Origin: Adenophora triphylla var. japonica
Lineage: Eukaryota > Streptophyta > Magnoliopsida > Asterales > Campanulaceae
Assembly (NCBI GenBank): GCA_022495995.1
Contig: JAFEMH010002442.1
Location: forward strand, 181,001 to 245,000
Length of the DNA stretch: 64,000 nt
Direction: 5' to 3'
The notes beneath the pieces were generated by a model that was given only the letters and a program-made list of their open reading frames with translations, made no database searches and was not told where the DNA came from. Both the position numbers and the translations under genes were made by a program. Numbering within the stretch: the first letter of the stretch is position 1; the number at the start of each line of letters is the position of its first letter. Below are positions 11,508 through 22,530 of this stretch, one piece after another.

Positions 11508-12821
11508 ATATAAATAAATGGATTTAATAATTAATCATTAGTTATAGATTTTAATGTTTTTTTGTAAGAATATTACATTTTTAAAAAATCAATTAATTAT
11601 TTATTTATGCTAGCTCAAGTGAATTGCGAACCTTAAAAATATTAAGAAGCACAATACTTGAGCCAAATATCTGTTGAGATCATAGACACCATCCTCAATG
11701 CCTCTCTCTTTCTCTTTCTGTTTCTGTTTCTCTTTCTCTTTCTCTCTCGCGCATATATTATGAAGTTTTTGTCCGCCGTTTATCTCAATAACTATCATAA
11801 ATTTCACCACGGAAATTATCAATCATCTCAGATGCTATACACTTGTTCCTAATAGTATCATAAAACTCTCTACACGGCGGCAATTTTAAATGACAAAATT
11901 AAATGACCGTTATAATTCGTTGTTATTAAAGGAAAATCCTTGTTTGAAGATTTCGTTTTAAGTTATTGAAATCAAACAATAACAATTTCTATATCATTTA
12001 GAGCCTTCAATTTTGGTATTTTTAAAATCATTTACTTTTCTTTTTTTGAATTAATTTTTAATTACTTGGATTTTTTTAAGATTTTTCACATATTTTATGT
12101 TATTTATGTTTTAAGAAATTAACTCATTTATTATAGTTACACATATATTTCGAGATACAAATAAGGGTAGTTTTTTATTTTCCTTAAAATATTGTCTAAC
12201 TTGTTGTATATATTAATTCTTAAAATTTTAGGTAACAATTTTTAAGTTATAATTTTTATGCTATTTTTTGTCTATTATTTGTTGACCGTTATTTCATGAT
12301 AATTAAAATGAGTTTATAAATAATCCAGTAATTTATTTTATTCGGCAAATATTTTAAGATTCAAATTTGAAAAATTACTAATTTTATCAAAAAAAAATAT
12401 TTAAAACATTCATATATTTAATAATCTATGTGAAAATTTATTTAATTAATCAAATTTAAAATTTTTTAGATTATTGTCAAAACAATATATATATTCAATG
12501 CTTCAACAATAAACTTATGTAACACTTCGATCAACATTAATTGTATCCGAGTTAGTTTAGGATGCAAAGGGCAAACATGTAATTTCCTATTTTATGTTAG
12601 AATCGTTAGTTAGGAGACGCATATTGAAAATATATTAGGTAACCCAATTAAGTTTTTAACTTGAAACATTTTAATAGATTAAAAAATTAAATTTATTTAA
12701 TAAAGTAAATTTAAATCACTTAAATAATTAATAATATATTAAAAAAAAACTATTAATTTTAAGTTGAAAATGAGTGTTTTAAGAAGGTAAGAGGGAAAAA
12801 GAAAGCAAAGAAAAAGAAATG
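11508..12821. other. AT-rich stretch without gene features
   Basis: Contains a CTTTCT-type pyrimidine run (11706-11748) and long A/T tracts. No open frame with coding character, no repeat partner that I could find in the window, and no RNA-like fold noticed. Confidence 0.5.
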
Positions 12822-12826
12822 AGTTT

Positions 12827-15120
12827 TGTAAGAACCCGAAAATTTAAAAACTTTTAATTTAATTATTTTATTAGAAAATAATTAATTTAATTATAATTAT
12901 TAATTAGCATTTAATAATTGGGCTGTTAAAGGTTAATTAAATGAGTTGGATGGTTTAAATCAAGTTGGGCTTGTGAAGTTAAGGGGCCCAAGGAGGATAA
13001 TACCCAAATAAAATATAAATAATCAAAACCCTTTCTAAATTTCCATAACTCTCATAATTTACAAAAGAAAAAAAAATAAAAACCCTAAACCTAAAGGGGG
13101 CGGCCGAATTGAAGAGAGAGGGGAGAACAGCCAAGTTCTTGACCTTATTTGGTCAATTTTTCTTAACCATAATCAAGGTAATGTAAATTTCTAAATTTTA
13201 GTTTTCGTTTCATTCAATTTGAATTATTATTGAATTAGTTATGAATTTTTGAAGATTAGAATTTATTTTGTTCTAGGATGATCATTCTTAGAGTTTAAAT
13301 GTTCAATGTTGGAGTTTAATAAATAACTTGATGATTATAATGATGGAAGGATTTAGTGTTTAATGATTAGGAGTATAACCTAATGATGAATCTTAAATCT
13401 TGAATAATAAGAATATGAAACTTGAATTTTTAAGATGTAGAAATCCCTAAACTGTAAAGTTTAAAACTGCAGGAGGACCAAACTGTAATTAATTAAAAGC
13501 TGAAGGACCTTTCTATAATTAAGTAGAAGTTGAGAGACTATTTTGTAATTAATTAAAAGTTGAAGGACTATTTTGCAATTAATTAAAAGTCGAGGGACTG
13601 TTCTGTAATTAATTAAAAGTTGAAGGACTATGTTGTAATTATTCAAAAGTTGAGGGACCTATTCATCAATCCTTGAAATTCAAAGGGTCATTTTATAAAT
13701 ATCTAAAAGATGGAGGACCTTTTTATAATTAGCCAAAAGTAGAAGGGCTCAAGTAGAAATCCTAAAAGAGGAAAGTTTGCGTTAAGGTTAAGAATTATGA
13801 AAAGAATAGAAAAGAGGACAACCTTAAATAAAACCATCCTATAAATAGGGAAATACAAATCCAAAAATAATGAAATTCCCAAATATGAAAAGTTTCCAAA
13901 AATAGAAACTTTCTCAAACTTAGAAAATTACTAAATAAAGAAAGGAAAGAAGATAAATTATAACGCATGAGGTTTAACTAAGTAGAGATAGTTAACGACA
14001 AATGCGAGATACTAAGTTACTCTTTCGTGGTTGTAGATACGCACGGAAAGAGTTGTCCAAAAAGTTAGACCAAGGTAAGGGATTACGCTCCTTAGCATTC
14101 GATTGTTCTTATCCTTTGTGTTAGGATTCTAAAAGTTTCATAAAGTATATGCTACCAAGTGGCCGGTAGTGATTTGTATTCCCTCGTTATGAACGTCCTT
14201 GGAATATCTTACCATTTATCCGTTTTGTTCAATGTGTATCTATGTAAATTGAAATTGACTTATGTGTTCTCGTACCATGAACACTATGTATATATGATGT
14301 TAAATTGTCCAATTGTAAAGGATTTTATATGTTTGGGGTCGTTACCTTGAAATGACCTAAGGACTTTTATGTTTGGGGTCGTTACATTAAAATGACCTAA
14401 GACCTAAACAGATTGAAATGGTCTCAAAGTTAAATAAATTGGTCTAAACAGATTGAAATGACCTTCACTATAGAAGGAAGTGATCTAAATTCTATAGATG
14501 TGATTATCATGATGCATCAGAATAAGGGGGCGCTTTGATAATAGCGTAAGAGAACCTTATTCAACGATTGCCTGAAAAGGTGTATCGGAGTCGCCTAGAT
14601 GAAATGTGCAAAAGTACTTGAAATTGACGGACAAGTGTGTGTAATGTTCTATCTGTTATTTGTAAAAGTGTCACTACTTGTTATTTGAAAAAGTATCCTT
14701 TTTTGACATTCTCAGTACCTAAACTATTTATTGTACCTGTTATCCTTTCATTGATATATTGTTAAACTCCGTTCGTTCCGGTCGTCTCTTCTTAGAAACC
14801 GAAGAGACCCCGTATGAACTTACTAAGCTTTGTTCGCTCACCCTTTCATATTCTTTCCCCTCCCAGGTAATAAATGATTTGAGGGGATTGGCTGCGTATT
14901 GATGGATTAGCGGCTTTTGGAGTTCAAATAATTATTTTAGAACATTAAGTATTTTTGAGCTAGTGGTCTGTACTAGCCGTAGAGATTGTTACCGTTTTCC
15001 GCATTTAAGTTTATTTTAAATAGTGGTTAGTATTTTGAATTATGGTTTTAGTAGCCGTTGAAGGCTATTCTATTATTAAATTAAGTATTATTATTATGTG
15101 TGGAAATTTGGGTCGTTACA
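12827..15120. mobile_element. Solo LTR, Ty3/gypsy-type (2294 bp)
   Basis: Starts TGTAAGAACCCGAAAATTT and ends AAATTTGGGTCGTTACA, so the ends are TG...CA with an inverted TGTAA-CGACCC-AAATTT core. Flanks are AGTTT on the left and AGTTC on the right, a near-perfect 5-bp duplication. No second LTR, primer site or coding region is present, so it is the product of LTR-LTR recombination. The interior has an ACCCTAAACC box, a GGGCGGCCGAATTGAAGAG segment and a 30-bp tandem repeat. Confidence 0.75.
13461..13745. repeat. Tandem repeat within the solo LTR, about 30-bp unit
   Basis: About nine copies of TAATTAATTAAAAGTTGAAG plus GACTATTTTG with point changes. Internal to the gypsy LTR. Confidence 0.85.
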
Positions 15121-15595
15121 AGTTCAATACACCCATTAACATATTTTATTTATTTATTGTTATTTTATTTTGTTGAAATATTTTAACTTCTCATACAAAT
15201 TATATTTGACAAATTATTAAAATGTAATTTTCTTAATATTAAACTATTGATAATATTTTAATAGAGTATCATAATTATTATTTTTTTTGTCAAATTTAGT
15301 CAAGTTAACAAAAATAATCAAAACAAATTTTATTATGCAACAAAGAAAGTACCAATAAAAAATATTAAATATTATAAAATATAGTCTAGTTATAATAATA
15401 ATGACATATATTTCAATAATGACTTTTTTTTTATCATACAATCATTAAAATTATTCAAATAATTTTTTGAATGTTGAGGAAATTTTGATTAAATCTAGAT
15501 ATAATTTGTTTGTCTTTATTAAAGAAACTCGAGTCTTAAAATTAATCAACTTAATAATTTCAGATTTATATTTTCAACTCTACATTTTAAATATT
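15121..15595. other. AT-rich spacer
   Basis: No gene, repeat pair or RNA feature recognised between the solo LTR and the next MITE. Confidence 0.5.
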
Positions 15596-15940
15596 ACTCC
15601 CTCCTTCCCATTTGATTTAGGATTTTCTTTTTCGACACGGAAATTAATAAATATTAATATAATAAAAGAAAAGAGAATGAATCGAGTAGGTATTGTAAGT
15701 ATGAAAATTAAAATAAGAGAGAGAACGAGTGAGAGTAATAGTAAGAAAAATGTTATTGTGAGTATGAAAAGTAAAATAAGAGAGAGAACGAGTGAGAGAA
15801 ATAGTAAGAACACTGTTAATGTTAGTATGATAAGTGGGTTCTATAAAATATAAAAATAATATAAATTTGACATTTAAAAATATTTTTAATCGAGTGGACG
15901 ACCAAAATAGCAAATTGTCGGATGGATGGGACAGAGAGAT
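15596..15940. mobile_element. Degenerate Stowaway MITE (345 bp)
   Basis: Starts CTCCCTCCTTCCCATTTGAT, ends ATGGATGGGACAGAGAGA, flanked by TA on both sides. Inside is a direct duplication of an AGTATGAAAA(T/G)TAAAATAAG segment with AGAGAGAACGAGTGAGAG. Frames through this region are not genes. Confidence 0.75.
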
Positions 15941-16807
15941 TACGTATTAAACCATTTACAATGACCTATTGATTTTTTTTTTTCAATAGTTGAAACCATT
16001 GCAAGGGTATTGAAGTTGATTTTCAATAGTTGAAAAAAAAATTGTTGAATAAATTCAATAGGTGTTGAAAAAAGAGGTGGGTCGGTTCCTTGCTACGTGG
16101 CGCGACTGGAGTGGGCCGTTTTGGCGCGTGACATACACAGTCCGTCTAGGGCGCGTTTGGCGCTGATTTTTTTATTTTTATTTTATTTTTTTCTGATTTG
16201 GCCACTTGGCACAGCATGATTGGTCACTGATTTTTTTTTTTGGTTAAATTCATCTGAATTTTTCAAAGACAATTATCTTATATCAAAAAAAAAATTGTTT
16301 TACACAAAATTCATAATTTTTTTCTCTATAAATAGAGTTCTGTTTCATTTGATTTTGACACAGAAAAAAAACATTATTTGTACAAAATAAATTTCTCAAT
16401 TATCCTTCATTTTCCACAAAAAAAAATACTCCCTCTTTTTAGTGAAATCGATCCCAATAATAACAATTTCAACACTCAAAATTCAGGTAATTTATAGCTT
16501 TATGTCGTTTTTCTGCAATGATGTATTACTTTTATTTACTGTATTTAATTTTATTTGAAGTCCGTCAATTTCGACCACTCAGCTTTTATTAACTGTATTT
16601 AATTTAATTTAAGTCCGTCAATTTTGACCACTCAACTTTGATTAACTGTGTTTAATTTTATTTGAAGTCCACTCATAATTTTGTTTTGAACTATAATTAG
16701 AGTCCTCTTTCATTTGATTTGGACGCAGAAAAAAAATTCTTTTTTCAATATAAATTTCTCAATTATCCTTCTTTTTCCATACAAAAAAACCCTCTTTTTA
16801 GTGAGCA

Positions 16808-17580
16808 GTGGTAGCGAAGGCACTCCAAATGCAAAGGGTTCAGCCATTCCAACCGAAGAAGGTACAACCACTACTCGTAAAAACACACTCCAAATGGACC
16901 ACTAAAGAAAATTTAGTGCTACTTAGTGGGTGGATTAAATATGGAACCGACACTGTTGTCGGGAGAAATCAGAAATGGGATGCTTATTGGGGTAAAATTG
17001 CGGATTAATGTAACGAGCATTGCTCATTTGACCCTCCCCGTGATTTAATTGCCTGTAGAAGTCATTATAATTATATCAACAAAATATTGGGCAAATGGAT
17101 AGGTGCTTATGAAAGCGCTAAGCGTATGCAACAAAGCAGGTGGTCGGAGAATGATGTATTAACAAAAGCTCATGAATTGTATAAGAGTAATACCAATGGA
17201 AATTTTACTTTAATTCAAGAGTTGTATGCTCTTCAAGATCATCCACGTTACGCAAGTCAGGTAGGAGAAAATACAAGATCTGATAGCAGTGGAAAGAGAG
17301 CACGTGAAAGTCCGTCAAGTGATTCAAACTCGATTGGATCGATTCCTCGTCCTATGGAAAGGGAGGTAGCTAAGAAAAAGAGTAAAAAAAAGATAAGGGA
17401 GTAGGCTTGAAAGTGGTAAACGAAGAGTTGACAGAATTTAAACAATTCAAAGAGAAAGAGTTGGAACGATTGGACAAGATAGCCACACAACAAGAGGAGG
17501 CAAACAAATGTAAAAAGATGAAAAAGTGGCTGACGTTAAGTGAGAAGGAGCATCTTGATGATCGAAGCACAACTTTTTGA
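16808..17580 (+). pseudogene. PIF/Harbinger ORF1 (Myb/SANT-like DNA-binding protein), broken
   Basis: The frame reads THSKWTTKENLVLLSGWIKY, a tryptophan-rich Myb/SANT-type motif, then GRNQKWDAYWGKIAD, and after a TAA stop CNEHCSFDPPRDLIACRSHYN and the rest of the domain. A basic KKKSKKK segment and a Glu/Lys-rich coiled coil (EELTEFKQFKEKELERLDKI) follow after a one-base frameshift near 17398. This order matches the ORF1 partner protein of plant PIF/Harbinger elements, which binds element ends and helps the transposase enter the nucleus. One stop and one frameshift make it a pseudogene. Host proteins annotated as 'glutathione S-transferase T3-like' share this origin. Confidence 0.75.
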
Positions 17581-17983
17581 AATGTTGGGTGTCGAACTAT
17601 TTGGAAAATAATTTCTTGTATTTTCCAAGCCAAAATCTCACAAAAAACGCGTTTTTCCTGAGTTAGAAAAAAAACGTGTTTTTACCTTTTTATTCTCTCT
17701 CTAATCGCCTTCCTCACCTCTCTCTCTCTCTCTCTCCACCCAAACGGCGCCCCTTTCCCTCCAGCCACGGCCATCGCCGTTTCTCTCAATTCTCCCCAAA
17801 CCGTCGACAATTTCTTCCCCCCGTTCCATACCCTAAATCCGTTCAGCGCCGCTACTTCACCGGATCTAACGCCGCCCGTCAAGGATGATGAGCACTTAAG
17901 CGCGCCGGGGTTAGCAACAAACTGCCATTGAAGATTCACAGCGCCAGAGAAATTAGAGATCGTGATCTGAAAATTTGGTAATA

Positions 17984-18139
17984 ATGGCGAAGCTTGAAGC
18001 GATTGATGAACCCAGAAAACTGCAACCAACGAAGATGATAAAGCCTAATAGATTCTTCGTCTTCGTTGATTACCTCTTCCTCCTCATCTTCTTTGCTTTC
18101 CTTTGCTTCATTATCTTCAAGATGCTCAGCATTATTTGA
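17984..18139 (+). CDS. 51-residue single-pass membrane ORF carried by Pack-MULE B
   Basis: ATG at 17984, stop TGA at 18137-18139. The protein has a charged N-terminus (MAKLEAIDEPRKLQPTKMIK) followed by one strongly hydrophobic, Phe/Leu-rich segment of about 24 residues and a short polar end (KMLSII). A 5' leader rich in CT and a GC-rich stretch precede it, as in the 5' ends of plant genes. This looks like the cytosolic tail and signal anchor of a type II Golgi protein such as a glycosyltransferase, cut just after the membrane segment, but no parent can be named. Whether it is translated is unknown. Confidence 0.4.
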   Translation: MAKLEAIDEPRKLQPTKMIKPNRFFVFVDYLFLLIFFAFLCFIIFKMLSII

Positions 18140-18149
18140 TTTGTATAAA

Positions 18150-18725
18150 TAAAAGTACCAGTTAAACTCAATTTCGGCCAGCAGTTATATAAAAATGTAC
18201 CAGTGCGTTGTCCCCCTTTTCCATATAAAATGTACCAATGTATATGTTTTTGAATACCAGTGTATATGTATTTGAGTACCAGTTTGGGAATTTGCTGTTG
18301 GTAGGGGATTTGATGTGCCAGTGCTAGGGATTTGATGTGCCAGTGTTAGTGTAAACTAATGCCAGTGTATTTGTTTTTGAGAGCCAGCAAAAATGTTAGT
18401 GTAACAAAGTGCCAGTGTTAGTGTAATAGAGTGCCAGTGTGAAGAGTGCCAGTTCATGTATATAAAAGTGCCCGTGTAAAAAGTGTCAGTGCCAGTTTAA
18501 CAAAGTGCCAGTGTTAGTGTACTGACACTTTATTAAACTGGCACTGGCACTTTTCACACTGGCACTTTGTTACACATGCACTGGCCTTTGTTTACACTGG
18601 CACTTTGTTAAACTGATACTGACACTTTTTTCACTGGCACTTTGTTACACATGCACTGGTACTTTGTCACGCTGGCACTTTGTTAAACTGGCACTGGCAC
18701 AAACGGGAAAACACAAAACACGTTT
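18150..18725. repeat. GTGCCAGTG / CTGGCACTT word array of Pack-MULE B
   Basis: The same word array as in Pack-MULE A. Orientation flips near 18520 (GTGCCAGT words to the left, ACTGGCAC words to the right), so the two halves can pair into a long imperfect hairpin. Confidence 0.85.
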
Positions 18726-19269
18726 TTCCTAAGTGCCAGGAAAAACGCGTTTTTTATAAGACCAACTCATTTTCCAATGATATATTACTTTTAATTAAGG
18801 GGCAATTATCAAATAGTCCTTCATCCTAATGAAAATAACCATCAAGGACATACATTTTGAAAAAATTTCACCAGGTCCACGCTTTATAATGACACCCGTT
18901 TTTTTATAAAGGCACCCCATACGACATAAAAGGGACAGCTGTCGTGTCCCTTTTCCCCCCCCCTTATTTTTCGTTTTTTTCCCTCCCAAAACTTTAAAAT
19001 GAAATATCTTAAGATCTAGAACTCAAAAAAAATAAATCTAAAACCACCGTTGTTTTCGTATCATCAATACGAATCAAACTAGTACTATCAACATATAATT
19101 TGGAGCAAATTTGAGAAGTTTAGAGTTGTTACAAGTTCACAGTTGTTTTTGATAAGTTCACAGTTATTTTTTACATTTGTTCCAATAACAATTAAGAGAA
19201 GTTCACAGTTGTTTTAGCTAAATTCATAATTTCTGCATGAAAATGACTATTATTTACTTAATTTACATA

Positions 19270-19870
19270 TTTTTTTAGTTAAGTTCACAGTTGTTTTAGT
19301 TAAGTTCACAGTTGTTTTTAGTCTTTTATAACCTTTATTTTGCAATTTTATGAGATTATTTGACCTATTTGTTAAGTTCAATGTTATTTTTTTGTTAAGT
19401 TCACAGTTGTTTTAGTCCTTTATGACCTCTATTTTTGCAATTTTATGAGATTATTTGACATATTTGTTATGTTCACAGTTATTTTTACCTAAAGTTCACT
19501 GTTGTTTTTTGTTAAGTTCACAGTTGTTTTAGTCCTTTATGACCTCTATTTTTGCAATTTTATGAGATTACTTGACATATTTGTTATGTTCACAGTTGTT
19601 TTTACTTAAGTTCACAGTTATTTTTTGTTAAGTTCATAGTTGTTTTAGTCCTTTATGGCCTCTATTTTGCAATTTTATGAGATTATTTGACATATTTGTT
19701 ATGTTCACAGATGTTTTTACTTAAGTTCACTGTTGTTTTTTGTTAAGTTCACAGTTGTTTTAGTCATTTATTTATGACCTCAAATTTTGCAATTTTATGA
19801 GATTATTTGACATATTTTTTATGTTCACTGTTGTTTTACTTAAGTTCATAGTTGTTTTTAGTCTTTTATG
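19270..19870. repeat. Tandem repeat in the MULE, about 110-120 bp unit
   Basis: Five or so copies of AAGTTCACAGTTGTTTTAG, TCCTTTATGACCTCTATTTT, TGCAATTTTATGAGATTATT, TGACATATTTGTTATG with a TTCACAGTTGTTTTTAC link. The spacing of the TTCACAGTT word makes a secondary periodicity. Non-coding. Confidence 0.85.
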
Positions 19871-20079
19871 ACTCTATTTTTGCTTTTTTATGAAAACCTC
19901 GAATGATGAATCAAAATTGAAAATAGGAGATATGTGTAATCATTAGTGTTTCTCTCTCTAGAAATCAAAGAAGATGAGAAATTTCAATTTTGAAATTGGT
20001 CTTTGTGCTAGAAACTTGAATCACTAAGTGATTATCATTCTTGAAGTTTAGCAAAAGTTTCCAACTAAATACTACCTGT

Positions 20080-20178
20080 CCGATCAACGATGGACTTATG
20101 CATCTTGAACCACCTCAAGATGCATAAGTCCATCGTTGATCGGATAGGTTCAAGATGCATAAGTCCATCGTTGATCGG
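20080..20178. repeat. Perfect 29-bp hairpin with a third tandem copy of one arm
   Basis: Arm 1 (20080-20108, CCGATCAACGATGGACTTAT then GCATCTTGA) is exactly complementary to arm 2 (20115-20143), with a 6-base loop ACCACC. A second identical copy of arm 2 follows at 20150-20178 after ATAGGT. The hairpin begins beside an AGTTTCCAACTAAATACTAC segment that occurs again at 20247-20266. Confidence 0.95.
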
Positions 20179-20261
20179 ATAGGTTACCAAATCCACCTTG
20201 ACCTGATTCCTTAAAATCTATTGGCAGTCCTAAAAATTTAGTAAAAGTTTCCAACTAAATA

Positions 20262-20356
20262 CTACCTGTCCCAAAATAAATGACAAAAAAAATAAAATTT
20301 AATTTTGTTCAAATTTAAATATTTTTTTATCATTTATTTTGGGTCGGAAGGGGTAC
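20262..20356. mobile_element. Short Stowaway-like MITE (about 95 bp)
   Basis: Starts CTACCTGTCCCAAAATAAAT and ends ATTTATTTTGGGTCGGAAGG with GGTA following, next to TA. A hairpin-forming internal TTTAATTTTG/CAAATTTAAA core. Confidence 0.6.
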
Positions 20357-21113
20357 TAGTTTTTCTCTTTTTTTAACTTCGAATGCGACAAGCAAACAAC
20401 AACATCTTGAAGTTTTATAATAAGTTGGTAGAAGATCTGTGGATGAAAAGACTAAGAATACTTTAGCTTTTTCTTGGAAATAAAAAATAAAAAATAAAGT
20501 AAAATAAAAACTCTAATAATCTATAAAAGTACAGTTCATATGTATATATCTAACCAAACCTCCTTCCAATTCTTCCATATACACAATCCAAGTACCAAAG
20601 AATGATAACACTATTATCATGACTTATATTTTGAAAGCCACAGTCACTTCAATGGTGCTGGCTTCAAAATAGTAGTTCACAATTATCTTGAGTTACATTT
20701 TGAAAGTCTCAAGGCATTAATCCCACCCACTAGCAACAACAGACCTGTAGTCGTTTGAGGCATCAGCATAGTAGTTTGCGTGCACCAGAGATGTCAGATC
20801 CCGAGATGGATAACTATAATCATTCGCCGGAGGAGGAAGAGGAGATGGGTCGCCGGATATAGGGTGCGTAACTTCTGGAGATTTGCAGCAGATTCGTGCC
20901 CGAAATCTGAGGAAATTCAGTCGAATTTATGGTATTTGGCCGAAAACCCACTTCCTTGGTATGGAGGGTGATTCAGGTGGCTATGGTGGCGGGTTATGGT
21001 GCTTTTTCAGTGAAGAAGTTGGAGGGAGAGACGGCGAAGAGGGTCGCCGGAGGAAGGGGAGGGTCGCCGGAGGGGAAGGGGAAGGGTAGCCGGAAGGATG
21101 GTAGAGAGAAAGT

Positions 21114-21150
<37 letters not shown>

Positions 21151-21615
21151 ATTAGTTTTATATTTTTGGGTAGTAAGGACTAGGTGGAATTTTGATTATG
21201 AAGCCGGATTAGTTGATTAAATTTCAAAATTCATGTCTTAATTGGTCGTTTGACTTAGGATGGAGGATCCACCGGTAATTTCCCCTTTAATTAAGTATGA
21301 AGTATTTTTTTAATAAAAATTATCGTCATTTTTGGTATTTATTTAATTGCAATTAAAAAAAGTAATTAAATATGAAGTATTTTTTAATTATAAATGATAA
21401 TAATATATATTATTATTTTACTAATCATAAAAATAAAGAATATAAAATAAAATAAAAGTGGTGGGGTATAGGATGATGAGTTGGAAGGGTGTTGAATTTT
21501 ATTAAATAAAACCATTGTAGGGTTAAAAATTGAATGATGTGTTGAATTATTAGGTGGAATAGAAAGAAGCTGATGTGGAGGGTTAAAGTGAGTGTTGAAT
21601 TGTTTGCATATTAGA

Positions 21616-22278
21616 CTACACACAATGGTTTCAACTCACTCCCCCATTTCATTTAATCACTTTAACACTTTATCTCATTCACCTCATATTTTAACTATCC
21701 ATTTCATTTAACCCCCTATAATGATTGAATTAAATTAAATTTCAACCCCCTCCAACTCATCATTCTATACCCCATCACTTTTATTTTATTTATATTCTCT
21801 ATTTTTATAATTAGTAAAATAATAATAATTATTATTATTATTTATAATTAAAAAAATATTTCACACTTAATTAAAAAAAATATTGCATCAATTTATAGAA
21901 AAAAAATGATGATTTTTTTTAAATAAAGGCTAAAATGAAGAAAGATAATTGAGAAATGGGTGTATTTTTTATGTCCAAATCAAATAAAACTTGTATCAAT
22001 TTATAGGAAAAAAATGATGAATTTTGGTAAAAAAATAATAATAAAATAATAATTTATTAGGTAATAATTCAATTCAAAGATTTGAGATAAAAAAATTTAA
22101 AAATCCAACTAACCAAACCAATCAGCTTGCATCACGTGTCAGATTAAAAAAGGAAAAGGGAGAACATTTCAATTGGTTGAAACATTTCAACTTCAAATTT
22201 CATCTCACCCATTATTACACACTTTCAACAAGGTGAAACCTATTTCAATCCCCATTTTATCTCACCGTACAGTCTTAA
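21616..22278 (-). mobile_element. Harbinger-derived MITE (about 660 bp)
   Basis: Starts CACAATGGTTTCAACTCACT and ends ATTTCAATCCCCATTTTATC. It shares its ends and much of its interior (AAAGATAATTGAGAAATGGG, CCAAATCAAATAAAACTTG) with the MITE at 61411-62172 and, reversed, with the leader of the Harbinger element at 15947. It lies tail to tail with that element's right end, so 21295-21880 forms an imperfect inverted repeat. Confidence 0.65.
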
Positions 22279-22368
22279 AAACATTATTGTAGACGGTTAG
22301 AGCTTCATTTTTATCGAACAAGCCCTTGATCACAGGACCCCTCCCTCGATTTAGTCAATACTAGAATA

Positions 22369-22530
22369 AGTCCGTCTTTGAGGACATATTTTTTTTCTTT
22401 TTTAATTAAGCCTGTGTTCAAGGATAATTTTTTTTTTAAAGGACAAAATGAAAAAGAAACAAAATAGTGAGGGCAAAATAAAAAATTCGGCCTTTAAAAC
22501 TATTCATTCAACTGTTCCTGACAAGTTGTA
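22369..22530 (+). repeat. Dispersed repeat just upstream of the IscA gene
   Basis: AAGTCCGT(C/G)TTTGAGGACA, then a T-rich tract, AAAGG(A)CAAAATG and GAGGGCAAAAT(A/G)AAAAAT, is shared with 60168-60315. It ends within about 60-90 bp of the IscA start codon, so part of the promoter or 5' leader is repeat-derived. The in-frame ATG at 22448 lies inside it. Confidence 0.6.

Larger units (their letters stand above)
17629..18768. mobile_element. Pack-MULE B (1140 bp), 9-bp target duplication
   Basis: Flanked by a perfect 9-bp duplication ATTTTCCAA (17620-17628 and 18769-18777). The left end is GCCAAAATCTCACAAAAAAC and the right end is the inverse of GAGTTGGTCTTATAAAAAAC, giving about 29-bp imperfect terminal inverted repeats that share AAAAAACGCGTTTTTCC. 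The right half carries the GTGCCAGTG-type array (18150-18720). The left half carries a CT-rich, GC-rich leader and a 51-codon membrane-protein start (17984). Ends and array match Pack-MULE A in inverse orientation, but the cargo differs. It sits inside the Harbinger element. Confidence 0.92.
18799..21285. mobile_element. Non-autonomous MULE (2487 bp) with 9-bp target duplication
   Basis: Flanked by a perfect TTTAATTAA duplication (18790-18798 and 21286-21294). Ends are GGGGCAATTATCAAATAG...CATCCTAA on the left and the inverse of GGGGAAATTACCGG...CATCCTAAG on the right, giving imperfect terminal inverted repeats of about 70 bp. The interior holds a tandem array (19270-19870), a perfect hairpin (20080-20143), a short MITE (20262-20356), and a GTCGCCGGAGG-rich segment with a GA microsatellite (about 21122-21150) that resembles an acquired gene 5' end. 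No transposase. It inserted 12 bp to the right of Pack-MULE B's duplication. Confidence 0.88.
15947..21615 (+). mobile_element. PIF/Harbinger-like element with ORF1 remnant, split by two MULEs
   Basis: The left end (ACCATTTACAATGACCTATTG, then GTTGAAACCATTGCAAG) and the right end (21295-21610, closing with GTTAAAGTGAGTGTTGAATT) correspond to the two ends of the MITEs at 21616 and 61411, read in the opposite direction. Between them is a broken ORF1 (16808-17580). Removing Pack-MULE B and the MULE at 18799 with their target duplications leaves a core of about 2 kb. No DDE transposase sequence is present, so the element is ORF1-only or has lost its transposase gene. Exact termini are approximate. 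Confidence 0.6.
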
